Counted from the first letter of the stretch, positions 9,443 to 18,632 are shown. The stretch: 64,000 nt of DNA from CAWGMT01 sp963823675 (GCA_963823675.1 CAWGMT010000012.1:1364001-1428000), one strand, 5' to 3'. The notes: generated from the sequence alone by a model not told the origin. Numbers and translations are program-made.

Positions 9443-9966
9443 CGCGGTTCGCAGATGCGGCCAATCTTGGTGCCCCGCGGTGCCGGCTTGGGCTCATGGG
9501 GCGCCCCGGCCGGAAGCTCCGACGTGCGCACGAGCTCGCCCCAGGGCCTGAGGATCGCGACCGGGCCATCGAAGCGCCAGCCGCCGTCTTCGAAGACGAA
9601 CTGATAAACGGGACGGACGGGGTTGTCGCGATTGGTCGGACAGATCCACACGTTCGGCCCTTCGCGCCAGGCTTTGAAGTTCTTGTTGAAGTTACGCGGG
9701 AAGCCGACCAGGCCCCCGTCATTGCCGTCAGCGACCGCGAGTTGGTGGGTCTGGAGGTAACGTTGCGAACAGAGCTTGCGTGCTGCCGCCAGCCGATCGG
9801 GTTCGGAAACGCCGGGGCGGTTGGCGATCGTCAGGAGCTCGGCGCATGTGTGAAGCGCGCTGCGCACCGGCCCCGTGGTGATGATCTCAAAGGCCAGCCA
9901 GGCCAGCACCAGCGCGGTAATCCCGGCAGAAATGAGAATGAGGCGCAAACGAGACATGGCGGGCAA
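9358..9966 (-). CDS. Single-pass membrane protein, last gene of GTPase operon
   Basis: A product of about 202 residues with one N-terminal hydrophobic helix (LRLILISAGITALVLAWLAF) and a soluble domain containing VGFPRNFNKNFKAWREGPNV, WICPTNRDNPVRPVYQFV and WRFDGPVAILRPWGELV. The domain looks extracytoplasmic, but no family is recognised. The start lies 3 bases after the stop of the upstream GTPase gene, so the two are probably co-transcribed and translationally coupled. The last 25-30 codons overlap the end of the convergent WD40 gene and are less certain. Confidence 0.7.
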   Translation of the reverse strand: MPAMSRLRLILISAGITALVLAWLAFEIITTGPVRSALHTCAELLTIANRPGVSEPDRLAAARKLCSQRYLQTHQLAVADGNDGGLVGFPRNFNKNFKAWREGPNVWICPTNRDNPVRPVYQFVFEDGGWRFDGPVAILRPWGELVRTSELPAGAPHEPKPAPRGTKIGRICEPRYGSFRMYPLLSDAATAICFPSGLKARP

Positions 9967-9969
9967 ACC

Positions 9970-11364
9970 TCAGCTTTTCAACCGCTTCTTGAGGTCCTCG
10001 CGGAGCCGGTCGATGACCGAGTCGGCCTTGGCCTGGGCCAGGATCTCCTGGACGACCGTCTTGATGCCGCGCGGGCCCCACTGGCATCCCTGGCGCAGGT
10101 AAGTCTTGGCCCCCTGACCGAGGACGTAGGAGGTCGTGGCGGCGGTCGCTGCCTGTGCAAGTCCGAAGGCCCCGTATCCGAGTACCGTGAGCGGCGCGGC
10201 CAGGCCGCCGGTCATGATGGTGAGGCCGGCCAGGGACGACTTGATTCCGCTGGCCACGAGCCGGCTGGTGATGCCGACGGCCCCCATGGCTCCCAGGGCC
10301 AGCATCATGTCGCGGACCAAACTGATCGCGGTGCGGCGGGTCAAGGGAATGCCGTAGACCTTGCTCAGGGCGACGATCATGCCGACGTCGATGGCGAGTC
10401 CGCCGGCGATGTCGGCCACGGCGATGGGGTTGAGTGCCACGGCGGCCCCGGTGGCGATGGCAAAGTTCCAGATCATGCGGTTGGCGGCATCGTCGCGGAT
10501 GCGAACCTTGCGGGCGACGATTTCGGCGTGCAGGTCGCCGGCGATGAGCAGTGTATTCAGGGCGACGAGCGCTTTGCCCTCACGTTCGAGCACGTCGAGA
10601 ATTCGCACCTTCAGCGGCTCGATCAGGGCCGCCGGCCGTTCCCACTCGATCTGCGTGGTACCGTCGGGGAGCTGGATCTTGACCTTGTAAGGGTCGGGAC
10701 GGGCCGCGGTCATCACGATGTCATCGGGACGCACGAGATGCTTGACTCGCTCATCCTTGATCTTGGCATAGATCTGGTCGCGGTCGACCTCGGGATAGCG
10801 GTCGATCTGGTTGAAGACGACGATGATCGGCTTGTGGGCCTGGCGCAGCTCGCTCAGGGCCTCGACCTCCCGGCGCTGCATGTCGCCGGCAACGACGAAA
10901 AGGATCAGATCGGCATGGCGGGCGACTTCGTTGGCCAGCGCTTCGCGGCGCTCGCCGCCGACCTCGTCGATTCCGGGCGTGTCAACGACGATCAGGCGAG
11001 CCCCTTCCAAACCGGGCCGGCCGGCCTGGTCGTGCTGCCAGCGCTGGGCGGCCCGGGCGATCGTCGTGCCGTGGGTGGCCCCGATCTGAAAGACCTCCTG
11101 GCCCAGGAGTGCATTGAGCACCGACGACTTGCCCCGGCTCACCATGCCGAAGGCCGCGATCTCGATCGTGGTCTCGTCGAGCTTCTGGCTGAGGTCGCGC
11201 AGTTGCTTGAGCTCGCCGGCGAGGGCGGTCTCTTCCTCGGAGGTCAGCTTGAGGCCCGCCAAGGTGGCGTCGAGACTCTCTCTGGCACGCTCGACGGCGA
11301 CGTCCTGCTCGTCGACGGTGGTCTCGAGTTCGTCGAGCAACTTTTTCAATTCTTCATCGGCCAT
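9970..11364 (-). CDS. Dynamin/Era-like GTPase with C-terminal membrane domain (DUF697-type)
   Basis: 464 residues. An N-terminal coiled coil (about 1-65) precedes a GTPase domain with P-loop GMVSRGKSS (73-81), switch II DTPG in LIVVDTPGIDEV, and an NKxD box in the form NQID (VVFNQIDRYPEVDRD). The C-terminal half is hydrophobic and glycine-rich (NFAIATGAAVALNPIAVADI, then IDVGMIVALSKVYGIPL), as in YcjF/DUF697 proteins thought to act at membranes. It is the third gene of a leftward four-gene operon, 12 bases after an amidase and 3 before a membrane protein. A second GTPase of the same architecture opens the operon. Confidence 0.85.
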   Translation of the reverse strand: MADEELKKLLDELETTVDEQDVAVERARESLDATLAGLKLTSEEETALAGELKQLRDLSQKLDETTIEIAAFGMVSRGKSSVLNALLGQEVFQIGATHGTTIARAAQRWQHDQAGRPGLEGARLIVVDTPGIDEVGGERREALANEVARHADLILFVVAGDMQRREVEALSELRQAHKPIIVVFNQIDRYPEVDRDQIYAKIKDERVKHLVRPDDIVMTAARPDPYKVKIQLPDGTTQIEWERPAALIEPLKVRILDVLEREGKALVALNTLLIAGDLHAEIVARKVRIRDDAANRMIWNFAIATGAAVALNPIAVADIAGGLAIDVGMIVALSKVYGIPLTRRTAISLVRDMMLALGAMGAVGITSRLVASGIKSSLAGLTIMTGGLAAPLTVLGYGAFGLAQAATAATTSYVLGQGAKTYLRQGCQWGPRGIKTVVQEILAQAKADSVIDRLREDLKKRLKS

Positions 11365-11376
11365 GGGCCCCGCCTT

Positions 11377-12720
11377 TCACTGCCGCCGGGATCGGATCGC
11401 CTGTTCGCACCATTCGGCAACGTTGATGAGCGCGGCGTCGTTGACGAATTGGCCGGTCAACTGAGCCGCGAGGGGTAGGCCGTCGGACGCGAGACCGATC
11501 GGAAACGAGACCGTTGGCAGCCCGGTGTAACTCCACGGTGAATTGAACGCAGGATCGCCGGTCGTCGAAGGCACGGTGGCGGTCCCTACCGTGGCGGGCG
11601 TGATCAGAGCATCGAGCTTCTTGCCGACAAGGGCGCGCATCATGGTCATCGTTGTCGAGATCATCCGATCCCTGGCCTGGAGGTATTCGAGTGCTGTCAG
11701 CAATCGGCCTTCGACGATCAGTTCCTGGATGCGTGGGGGATAGTCATCGGGGTTGGCGTCGAGCCAGTCCGAGTGGGTTCCCGCGGCCTCCGCGGCCATC
11801 ACGCATCGGTGGTTCTTGAGGACCTGCTCGAAATCAACCGGATCATCCAGATCAACGACCAGAGCGCCGCAATCTTCGAGCGCGCTCACGGCGCGATCGA
11901 AAGTCGATCGAGCAGCCGAGTCGGCACGGCGCTCGAAGAACCCGCGCATCCTTCCCAGGCGAGGCGGGCTGCCGACCGGAGAAGATAGGTTTTTGAGAAT
12001 GACCCTCGATTTGCAAATGGTGGCGAAGATGATTCTGAGGTCGGCGACTGCCGGCGCGATCGGCCCGACGTGGTCGAGGCTGGGGGCGAAGCGAGATACC
12101 CCGCTTCTGCTCGTCAAGATCTGGGACGGCTTCATCCCGGCGACGCCGCAGAACGATGCCGGCCGGGTGATGGATCCTCCGGTCTGGGTGCCGATCGCTC
12201 CCAGGCACATGCCGCAGGCGACGGCGGCCGCCGAGCCGCTCGAGGAGCCGCCCGGGGACCGTTCGAGGTTCCAGGGATTGCGCGTCCTGGGCGGATCGAT
12301 CCAGGCGTACGGGGTCGTGACGGTCTTGCCCATCAACACCGCGCCGGCGTTACGCAGGCGTTCCACGACCTCGGCATCCGAATCTGCAAGCCGAGCGGCC
12401 CACCGCCGGGAGCCGCAGGCGGTGGGCAATCCGGCGATGTCGATGATGTCTTTGATGCCGATCGGGATGCCGTGGAGCGGCCCTCGATCCTGGCCGGTTT
12501 TGAGCTCGTTGTCGAGCGCATGCGCCTGTTCCATCGCCCGGTCCTGGTCGGGCTTGACCCAGGCGTGGACCTTGGGCTCCCACTCCTTCATCTGGTCGAG
12601 GCAAGCTTGCAAGATTTCGACGCAGGAGGTGCTTCCCTCCCGCAGGCGGATGCCGATGCCGGCGATCGTGTGTGCGGGCTTGGGGAAGAGCCGGGGGAAA
12701 TCGCCCAGAAGTTCTGACAT
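11377..12720 (-). CDS. Amidase signature family enzyme
   Basis: 447 residues with the full amidase signature: the catalytic Lys in GIKDIID (about residue 90), the glycine/serine stretch SPGGSSSGSAAAVACGM with the cis-Ser, and the nucleophile Ser in GTQTGGSITRPASFCGV. This is the Lys-Ser-Ser triad of enzymes that hydrolyse linear amides, including GatA. Length fits stand-alone amidases. The context is two GTPases rather than gatB/gatC, so tRNA-Gln transamidation is unlikely; the substrate is unknown. It sits 22 bases after one GTPase gene and 12 before another. Confidence 0.9.
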   Translation of the reverse strand: MSELLGDFPRLFPKPAHTIAGIGIRLREGSTSCVEILQACLDQMKEWEPKVHAWVKPDQDRAMEQAHALDNELKTGQDRGPLHGIPIGIKDIIDIAGLPTACGSRRWAARLADSDAEVVERLRNAGAVLMGKTVTTPYAWIDPPRTRNPWNLERSPGGSSSGSAAAVACGMCLGAIGTQTGGSITRPASFCGVAGMKPSQILTSRSGVSRFAPSLDHVGPIAPAVADLRIIFATICKSRVILKNLSSPVGSPPRLGRMRGFFERRADSAARSTFDRAVSALEDCGALVVDLDDPVDFEQVLKNHRCVMAAEAAGTHSDWLDANPDDYPPRIQELIVEGRLLTALEYLQARDRMISTTMTMMRALVGKKLDALITPATVGTATVPSTTGDPAFNSPWSYTGLPTVSFPIGLASDGLPLAAQLTGQFVNDAALINVAEWCEQAIRSRRQ

Positions 12721-12742
12721 GACGGTCCTGTTCGCGAGGTCG

Positions 12743-14302
12743 TTAGCTCTTGGCTCTGGGTTGTTCGGGTGTCTTGGCGGCCGCCTGGAGCAGGCGGCTG
12801 GAGGCTTTCATCACGGCCTGCTTGGCGAATTCCTGGAGAAACTCGACGCGGCGGGTGAGATCGAACTGGCGGATCAGGGCAGCCTGCATGCCGCCGTCGC
12901 CCCAGGCCTGCCCGCTCTTGAAGTACTCGGCAAACGCTTCGCCCGAGACGTGGGTCAGGTAGGCCATCGATACGCCTTGAACGGCGCCGCCGGCCGCGTA
13001 GCCAACCAGCGACGATTTGAAGATGCCGGCGATGAGCGAGGTGGCGGTCTCGACCAGTCCCAACTTCAGGAGCATCTGAATCATCTGGCCGCCGATCATG
13101 CGAACGTGCGACGTGGAAATCTGGGTCCCGTAGACGGCTGCAAGCTCGGTGATCATCTGGAACTGGACTGCTCCGTTGGCGAGCAGCTCGAGAGCGGGGA
13201 ACGGATTGGCGAAAACAGTGCCGGCCGTGATCCACTGGAACTTCTCGATGACCTCCTGCGCGCGCTGATCGCGCTCGCGGGCGAGCTGGTCCTGGGCCTT
13301 CTTGCTGAGCAGATGGGCACGCAGCAGGAGGTTGCCGGCGCGCAGGAGATCTCCCTCACGGTGCACGATGTGTTCGATTCGCGTGCGGAGCGCCGCAAGG
13401 TCCGGCGACTGCTGCTCGAGAACAGACTCGACCGAGCCGTCGGGCCGTTTTACCCGGACCGGGAGCGGCCTGGGATCGGCGGCACCGGGCATCACGTCAT
13501 CGGGGGATACCAGCCCGCGGAGGCGTTCGCGGAGCTTGGCCAGGATGGCGTCGCGGTCGGACTGGGTGAAGCGATCGGTCTTGTTCAAGAGGACGACCGA
13601 GCGTTTTCCCTGGCGTACCAGGGCGGCCAGCGGCTCGTATTCGGATCGGATCAGGTCGTGGTCCAGGACGAAGATCAAGAGGTCGGCCCGGGCAGCCAGG
13701 TCGCGGGCTTCGCGCTCTCGCGCCGTGCCGCCCTCACCGAGCTCGGAAAGTCCCGGCGTGTCGGTCAAGTAGACGGTCCCTTCCACTCCCTCGAGAGTGT
13801 AGGTATGGTTTTCGCCCTGGCGGGTGGTCCCCATGACCGCCTCGGTCTTGCCGATCTCGCGTCCCAGCAGCGAATTGATCAGCGAGGTCTTGCCGGCCGA
13901 GCCGGTGCCGAAAACCACGACGTGAAACTCGCGGTGATGCTGGCTGGTTCGCAGCTCGCCCAGTTCCCGTCCGAGCGTTTCCCGCGCGGCGGCGTCGCCA
14001 ATCAGGCGGATGACGCCCTCGGCTTGCTCCGTCTGGACGGCTGCGGCGGAAATGATGTCGTCGGGCGCCCTGACAGGCTCACGCGCGCCAAGTCGCGACA
14101 GCCACAAGAGTCGCGCGCCCCAGAGGGCGGCGACAGCCAGCAGAACGATCACGACGGCCAGGAAAGCGATACCCAGCCCCGTCGATTGCCGGGCGAGCCG
14201 GTTGTGAAGCTCATTGACGGAGCTGAGTAGCCAGGCGGCGAACCCTATCCCCACGATCAGGAAGAAGAGCGTCACGCAGAGATAAAGGCCAGGCCGTTTC
14301 AT
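12743..14302 (-). CDS. Membrane-anchored GTPase (DUF697-type)
   Basis: 519 residues from the ATG at 14302, chosen because a transmembrane segment begins at once (LYLCVTLFFLIVGIGFAAWLL); a second follows (IAFLAVVIVLLAVAALW). The GTPase domain has P-loop FGTGSAGKTSLINSLLG, a conserved TT in AVMGTTRQGENH, DTPG in YLTDTPGLSEL, and NKTD in VVLLNKTDRFTQSDRD. The C-terminal region has hydrophobic stretches (KLGLVETATSLIAGIFKSSL) as in YcjF-like proteins. First gene of the leftward GTPase-amidase-GTPase-membrane protein operon. It is a diverged paralogue of the other GTPase, sharing the order of elements but not close sequence. Confidence 0.85.
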   Translation of the reverse strand: MKRPGLYLCVTLFFLIVGIGFAAWLLSSVNELHNRLARQSTGLGIAFLAVVIVLLAVAALWGARLLWLSRLGAREPVRAPDDIISAAAVQTEQAEGVIRLIGDAAARETLGRELGELRTSQHHREFHVVVFGTGSAGKTSLINSLLGREIGKTEAVMGTTRQGENHTYTLEGVEGTVYLTDTPGLSELGEGGTAREREARDLAARADLLIFVLDHDLIRSEYEPLAALVRQGKRSVVLLNKTDRFTQSDRDAILAKLRERLRGLVSPDDVMPGAADPRPLPVRVKRPDGSVESVLEQQSPDLAALRTRIEHIVHREGDLLRAGNLLLRAHLLSKKAQDQLARERDQRAQEVIEKFQWITAGTVFANPFPALELLANGAVQFQMITELAAVYGTQISTSHVRMIGGQMIQMLLKLGLVETATSLIAGIFKSSLVGYAAGGAVQGVSMAYLTHVSGEAFAEYFKSGQAWGDGGMQAALIRQFDLTRRVEFLQEFAKQAVMKASSRLLQAAAKTPEQPRAKS

Positions 14303-14350
14303 GTTTCCATTGTATCCGCCTCGCATCGGGCTGCTCAGGCGAATTCGAAC

Positions 14351-15217
14351 TCACCGCCGTATCCAGTTGATCCCGAGGTTGCTGAAGAAGCCGCTCAGCA
14401 GGCCCCGGCGTGGTGTCGAACTGGAGTTTCCTCCCGAAACGGGATTGCCGGAATTCGCCATCTGGGTCGGCGGGGGCTCGTACACGGAACCTGCGTCGCC
14501 GATCGGGGGAAGGGTGATATTCGGTAGAGCCAGGACCGGCCCGTCAGTCTCGTCAGCTCCCATCCGGTCGCCGCCGTCATCTCGCCGGGCGCGGGGCGAG
14601 GGGTTCCGCCCAGGTTGATCCGAGCCAGGCGCCGGATCGGGGGCATCGCCGCCCGGTGGGTTCGCGGCGGCCGGCGGTTTGGGGGCGTTGTTTCTGGGAG
14701 CTGCACCCCCTCCTAGATCCGGTGATGCGAATGGGTCAGTTGCCGGCGGCGTCCGCGGTGGAGTGGTTGCACCAGGTGCGGCGGCTCCGGGTGCCGCGGG
14801 AGGCGTGTCAAAAGGAGAACGTTCTCCGCCGGGGACCGCCGGGAGATTGGGCCGAGGCCGCGGCGGCGGCGGGTTCTCCATCCCGGGCCCCTCCTCCGGC
14901 GGTGCCTCCAGCTCACCATCTTCACGCGAGCCGAGTGGCGTTTCCTTGAAGGACTTTTCCCGGTCGGGTGCATCGGCACTCGGGCAGCCCCAGCCGTCGG
15001 GGAACCGGTGCCAGCAGGTGGGAAAAGCGCCGAAGTACTGGTATTTGTTGATCTTGTAGATCGGGTCCTCATGGTCGCACGGGACCCGGTGCCGCTTGAT
15101 CGGGTGCAGCGGGAAGAGCCCGTTCTGTTGCGCCCAAGCCATCTGGGGCAGGCTCGCCGATACGGCGATCACAGCCAGAGCCAGCCCGCGACCTCGCCTC
15201 CTAGAGTTCGTACGCAT
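14351..15217 (-). CDS. Secreted proline-rich protein
   Basis: 288 residues from the ATG at 15217, which places a signal peptide at the start (RTNSRRRGRGLALAVIAV, cleavage after AWAQ). A short Cys/His/Trp-containing domain follows (HPIKRHRVPCDHEDPIYKIN, GAFPTCWHRFPDGWGCPS), then a long disordered region of Pro, Ala and Gly. The protein ends LLSGFFSNLGINWIRR. The N-terminal domain with its CxxH-type pattern is reminiscent of small secreted planctomycete domains; function unknown. It stands 48 bases upstream of the GTPase operon in the same direction and may be co-transcribed. Confidence 0.7.
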   Translation of the reverse strand: MRTNSRRRGRGLALAVIAVSASLPQMAWAQQNGLFPLHPIKRHRVPCDHEDPIYKINKYQYFGAFPTCWHRFPDGWGCPSADAPDREKSFKETPLGSREDGELEAPPEEGPGMENPPPPRPRPNLPAVPGGERSPFDTPPAAPGAAAPGATTPPRTPPATDPFASPDLGGGAAPRNNAPKPPAAANPPGGDAPDPAPGSDQPGRNPSPRARRDDGGDRMGADETDGPVLALPNITLPPIGDAGSVYEPPPTQMANSGNPVSGGNSSSTPRRGLLSGFFSNLGINWIRR

Positions 15218-15587
15218 CCTTGCCTCGCCCGGTCGTGGTTGTTGAAGTTCGCCTCCCATGTTCCTGGGTGGAGGCCGTCCCAGCTTCTTGATCGATCCTT
15301 ATGCGTTCGATCGGGTCAATCGCTACCAATGCTTCAGAGAAAATAGCGAAAAGGGCGAGGATCCGTATTTTGCGCAAATAGCGGATTCAACGTATGGAGG
15401 GGTCGGGTAGTTTTTGCGTGTTAGCAGGGCGGCCTGCTCGTCGAAAGTATGGACCGGGACGGAATATCGGCCGATTTCAGTTTTGAGGATTCTGCAAGTT
15501 GTGGCTTGGGTGCCGGGTTCGCACGTTGTTCAGATTGGATGAAAGCGTCCGGATCCGCGCACTGGGAATACAAAGAGGTCAATACCA

Positions 15588-16253
15588 ATGTGCGGCTTTC
15601 GATTTCGCGTCGTTTGGGCCGTCGTCCTGGGTGTCACGGTTGGGGTTGCGTGTGGCGAAGCCAGAGCTCAAAGCGGGGCGTTCTCGCTAGGGGCCCCGCC
15701 GGCACCGGTCTCGGTAGGGCAAGCCGGACCCGGGACAGTCCCCATCTTTTCGCCGCTCCAGGCGATGGGGGCCGGCTCGTCCGGCATGGGTGGGATGGGA
15801 GGACAGTCGAATATGTTTAACAATCCGTGGGCCTCACCGATGCTCTATGGGAGCATGATGGGGATGTCTCCGAATCTGTCCGGTTCGTCTTCCAGTACGA
15901 CGGGGTCATCAGCCAGTACGACCGGTTCGTCAGCCAGTACGACCGGTTCGTCAACCAGTGCGACCGCGTCGTCGCTCAATCCGATGGGCCTCTCGTCCAA
16001 TCAGATGGGCATGATGATGCTGATGAGTTCGCCGCAGACGATGGGTATGGGTTCCGGACAGTTCGGCGGTCGCCCGGGAGCTGGTGGAGCGCAAGGCACG
16101 ATATCCCAGTTGACCGGTGCCAGGATGCGTGGCAGTGCCTCGCAGCCAGGCGGATTGGCGGCGAGTTACTTCAATCGGACCACGAAAATCAGCCGCAGTC
16201 CACAAAGTTACTTTAACCGTCAAACTCGATATTTCCCAGAGTCCGGACGGTAG
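15588..16253 (+). CDS. Secreted Ser/Thr- and Met/Gly-rich protein with tandem repeats
   Basis: 221 residues with a signal peptide (MCGFRFRVVWAVVLGVTVGV, cleavage near ARAQ). The mature part is low complexity: GMGG-type stretches, then a 7-residue unit STTGSSA repeated about four times (21-bp period near 15890-15960), then methionine-rich sequence (MGMMMLMSSPQTMGMGS). The last 40 residues contain SYFNRTTKI and SYFNRQTRYF, which look like a conserved terminal motif. No enzymatic domain is seen. A structural or surface role is possible but unproven. Confidence 0.6.
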   Translation: MCGFRFRVVWAVVLGVTVGVACGEARAQSGAFSLGAPPAPVSVGQAGPGTVPIFSPLQAMGAGSSGMGGMGGQSNMFNNPWASPMLYGSMMGMSPNLSGSSSSTTGSSASTTGSSASTTGSSTSATASSLNPMGLSSNQMGMMMLMSSPQTMGMGSGQFGGRPGAGGAQGTISQLTGARMRGSASQPGGLAASYFNRTTKISRSPQSYFNRQTRYFPESGR

Positions 16254-16489
16254 CGAAGAATCCGCTGGGTTTCGATTTGAGCGAGCGAGGGATTGTGCCG
16301 ATTGTATCTCGTGTCAAGAGTGATCCGGTGAGAATGGATCGATGCCTCCGGCTGGAGGTCGGGAAAACCGACAGCCCCCCTTTCTTGGGTGCGATTCAGA
16401 TCATCAAGGACCGTCTCCGGGACTGAGGCGTTGTTCGTCGGGCCGGGCTTCTGTTCGGCTAGTGTGGGAGTGCCGGGAGGATGTGTAGC

Positions 16490-17422
16490 ATGAATGGCTC
16501 ATGGAAGTATCGCCGACGGGCCGGATGGCTGGCTGTTCTGGCGTTTTGCGCCGCGTGCGGGTGCCAAACGGTCAAGACATCAGAGGAGAAGATCGCAAGC
16601 AGCCACATCCCTCGTGAGTTCGATAAAGTTTCGATGCCTGACTACGTGCTCGAGGCTCCCGATCTGGTCATCGTGGAGGTGCTGGACGCACTGCCCGGTC
16701 GGCCGATCTCGGGCGAAAGACTGGTCAGGCCGGACGGCAAGATTTCGCTGGGGTTCTATGGCGACGTCTATGTCGCCGGGCTCACCATGCCCGAAGTGAA
16801 GGAAAAGATCATCCTCCACTTGCGCAAATATCTCACCGATGTCGCGCTCGGCATTGTCGAGGTCGATGGCGCAACGGGCGAGCCCAAGATCGACCCCGAG
16901 ACCAAGAAGCCCAAGTTGATCGATCCCAAGGATTCGGACATGGTCTTCGTCGATGTCACGGCCTACAACAGTAAAAACTACTATGTCCTGGGCGACGTGC
17001 TGGTCACGGGCAAGATGCCGATCACCGGCAACGAGACCGTTCTGGACGCACTCCAGCACGCCGGCGGACTGATGCCGACGGCCGCGCCCCAGAACATCCG
17101 GCTGGTGAGGCCTGCTCCGCCGGGCGCTTGCTGCGAGCAGGTTCTCCCGGTCAACCTGGCCGCGATCACCAGCGGTGGTGATCCCACGACTAACTACCAG
17201 CTCATGCCGGGCGATCGGCTCATCGTCTATCGCGACCCGATCGTGCGGTTGACGATCTTTATCGATCGTCTGGCGGCCCCGTTCCAGACGGTGCTCGGAT
17301 CAATGTTGCAAGAGTCGTTCACGGTGCGGGCCGTCAAGCTGTCCCTGCTGCCCCCAACCGGGGCCGGTGCTGCCGCATCCCGGATTCCACCCCAGCTTCC
17401 CCTGGAACCAGGAGCCAGATGA
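16490..17422 (+). CDS. Polysaccharide export lipoprotein (Wza-like)
   Basis: 310 residues beginning MNGSWKYRRRAGWLAVLAFC. A lipobox (LAFCAACGC) marks a lipid-anchored Cys. The poly-export domain follows (MPDYVLEAPDLVIVEVLDAL, RLVRPDGKISLGFYGDVYVAG, VALGIVEV), then a soluble-ligand-binding beta-grasp (SLBB) domain (YYVLGDVLVTGKMPITGNET, LDALQHAGGLMPTAAPQNI) and MPGDRLIVYRDP. Such proteins form the outer-membrane or periplasmic channel for exopolysaccharide. No polymerase, chain-length regulator or large glycan cluster is adjacent, so it is an orphan export gene here. A second start codon lies 9 bases upstream. Confidence 0.85.
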   Translation: MNGSWKYRRRAGWLAVLAFCAACGCQTVKTSEEKIASSHIPREFDKVSMPDYVLEAPDLVIVEVLDALPGRPISGERLVRPDGKISLGFYGDVYVAGLTMPEVKEKIILHLRKYLTDVALGIVEVDGATGEPKIDPETKKPKLIDPKDSDMVFVDVTAYNSKNYYVLGDVLVTGKMPITGNETVLDALQHAGGLMPTAAPQNIRLVRPAPPGACCEQVLPVNLAAITSGGDPTTNYQLMPGDRLIVYRDPIVRLTIFIDRLAAPFQTVLGSMLQESFTVRAVKLSLLPPTGAGAAASRIPPQLPLEPGAR

Positions 17423-17475
17423 TCGGCTGACGCCAATCGGCTGACGCCAATCGGCTGACGCCAATCGGCTGACGA
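17420..17475. repeat. 15-bp tandem repeat
   Basis: Unit ATCGGCTGACGCCA(A) occurs four times head to tail immediately after the stop codon of the export lipoprotein gene. The last copy is degenerate. The copies are identical enough to suggest recent expansion. Confidence 0.75.
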
Positions 17476-17671
17476 CGGTCTTCGCCGGGCAATCCAGCTC
17501 TGCGATTCTCCTGGCTCGAAACGAATCGCGCACGCGGCCGGCAACTCCTCCATCGTTCATCGGGGGAATGCCGACCGCGTGTTTGTTGATCGAGGCGCCT
17601 TGGTGCGGCACGAATTTCCGGGGCAGCGGGTGACCGCCTGCCCCGGCCGTACGGGGAATCGCCGTGGACCT

Positions 17672-18460
17672 ATGAGCCGATTTGTGGTTAGCTCGATGAT
17701 CGAATTGCTGCTGGTTCACGGGTTGGGAACGCGGATTCTGCGGTTAGAAGGAATCGGGCTTGGTCTGGATCGTGGCTGCCGATCATCGTCGGGCGATTCG
17801 TCGAATCCTTGGCGCGCCGGCACGGCGGCTGCCGCGCTGGTGCTCGCCGGGTCGATCAGTCTGGGATGGGTCTTCCGCCGTCCTTGGTTCGAGGCAAACC
17901 TGGCTGTCGTCGATCCCGATCGCGTGATCCGCTCGGCCCAGCCCACACGTCAGCTTGGGCGCTGGATCGACGATTTCCACCTTCGTTCGATACTCAACCT
18001 CCGAGGGGGGAGCCGCGCAGACTGGTGGTATGACTCCGAAGTCGCGGCCGCGGAGGCTCACGGCGTGGCTTTTTACGATCTGCCTCTTTCCGCGACGCGA
18101 CGCCCGGCTCGCCACGAATTGCTGTTCTTGATCGACGTGCTCGAACGTTGTCCCTATCCACTGCTCATCCACTGCAAATCGGGTGCTGACCGGACGGGAC
18201 TCGCCTCGGCCCTCTATTTGATGGTAAAGCGGAACCAACCGCCGGATCTGGCCGAGAACGCCTTTGCGCTCGAGTTTGGCCACGTCCCGTTCCTCGGCAC
18301 CGAGCACCTGCACGAGCCGCTGCACGAATACGCGGCCTGGCTCAAGGATCGCCGTCTGGCCCATTCACCAGAGCGGTTCCGAGCCTGGGTCAAGAACGAG
18401 TACCGATCGGCAGATCCTCCGGTCAACCCGCCCCTCTTGCAGCCAGGGCCACGACAGTGA
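17672..18460 (+). CDS. Membrane-anchored tyrosine phosphatase-like protein
   Basis: About 262 residues from the ATG at 17672; other in-frame starts exist upstream to 17579 and downstream at MIELLL. One membrane segment (AGTAAAALVLAGSISLGWVF) is followed by a phosphatase domain of the protein-tyrosine/dual-specificity type: DPDRVIRSAQPTRQLGRWI, LRSILNLRGG, the general-acid region AFYDLPLSATR, and the P-loop LIHCKSGADRTGLASALYL with the HCx5R signature. The closing PFLGTEHLHEPLHEYAAWL is typical of bacterial members. It probably dephosphorylates proteins or a lipid/carbohydrate phosphate at the membrane. Confidence 0.85.
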   Translation: MSRFVVSSMIELLLVHGLGTRILRLEGIGLGLDRGCRSSSGDSSNPWRAGTAAAALVLAGSISLGWVFRRPWFEANLAVVDPDRVIRSAQPTRQLGRWIDDFHLRSILNLRGGSRADWWYDSEVAAAEAHGVAFYDLPLSATRRPARHELLFLIDVLERCPYPLLIHCKSGADRTGLASALYLMVKRNQPPDLAENAFALEFGHVPFLGTEHLHEPLHEYAAWLKDRRLAHSPERFRAWVKNEYRSADPPVNPPLLQPGPRQ

Positions 18461-18465
18461 GGGGC

Positions 18466-18632
18466 CAAAGGACAAAGGACAAAGGACAAAGGAGAAATGC
18501 AAAGTGAAAAATGCAAAGTGAAAAATGCAAAATGAAAAATGCAAAGTGACAAATGCAAAGTGAAAAATGCAAAGTGAAAAATGCAAAATGAAAAATGCAA
18601 AGTGAAAAATGCAAAGTGAAAAATGCAAAATG
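18466..18632. repeat. 7-bp and 14-bp A-rich tandem repeats
   Basis: First about four copies of GGACAAA, then about ten imperfect copies of a 14-base unit (GTGAAAAATGCAAA, with AATG/GTG variants). The block is strikingly A-rich and strand-asymmetric in otherwise GC-rich DNA. It lies between two convergent genes, right after the phosphatase stop. Confidence 0.9.

Noticed and set aside
9298..11478. A 726-codon plus-strand open frame across the small membrane protein and GTPase genes
   Set aside because: It lies opposite clear GTPase motifs on the minus strand and has no recognisable domain.
11753..14230. An 825-codon plus-strand frame opposite the amidase and second GTPase
   Set aside because: The minus strand holds intact catalytic motifs; the plus reading is a GC-content shadow.
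18466..18632. Possible CRISPR array
   Set aside because: Units are contiguous 14-mers without spacers.
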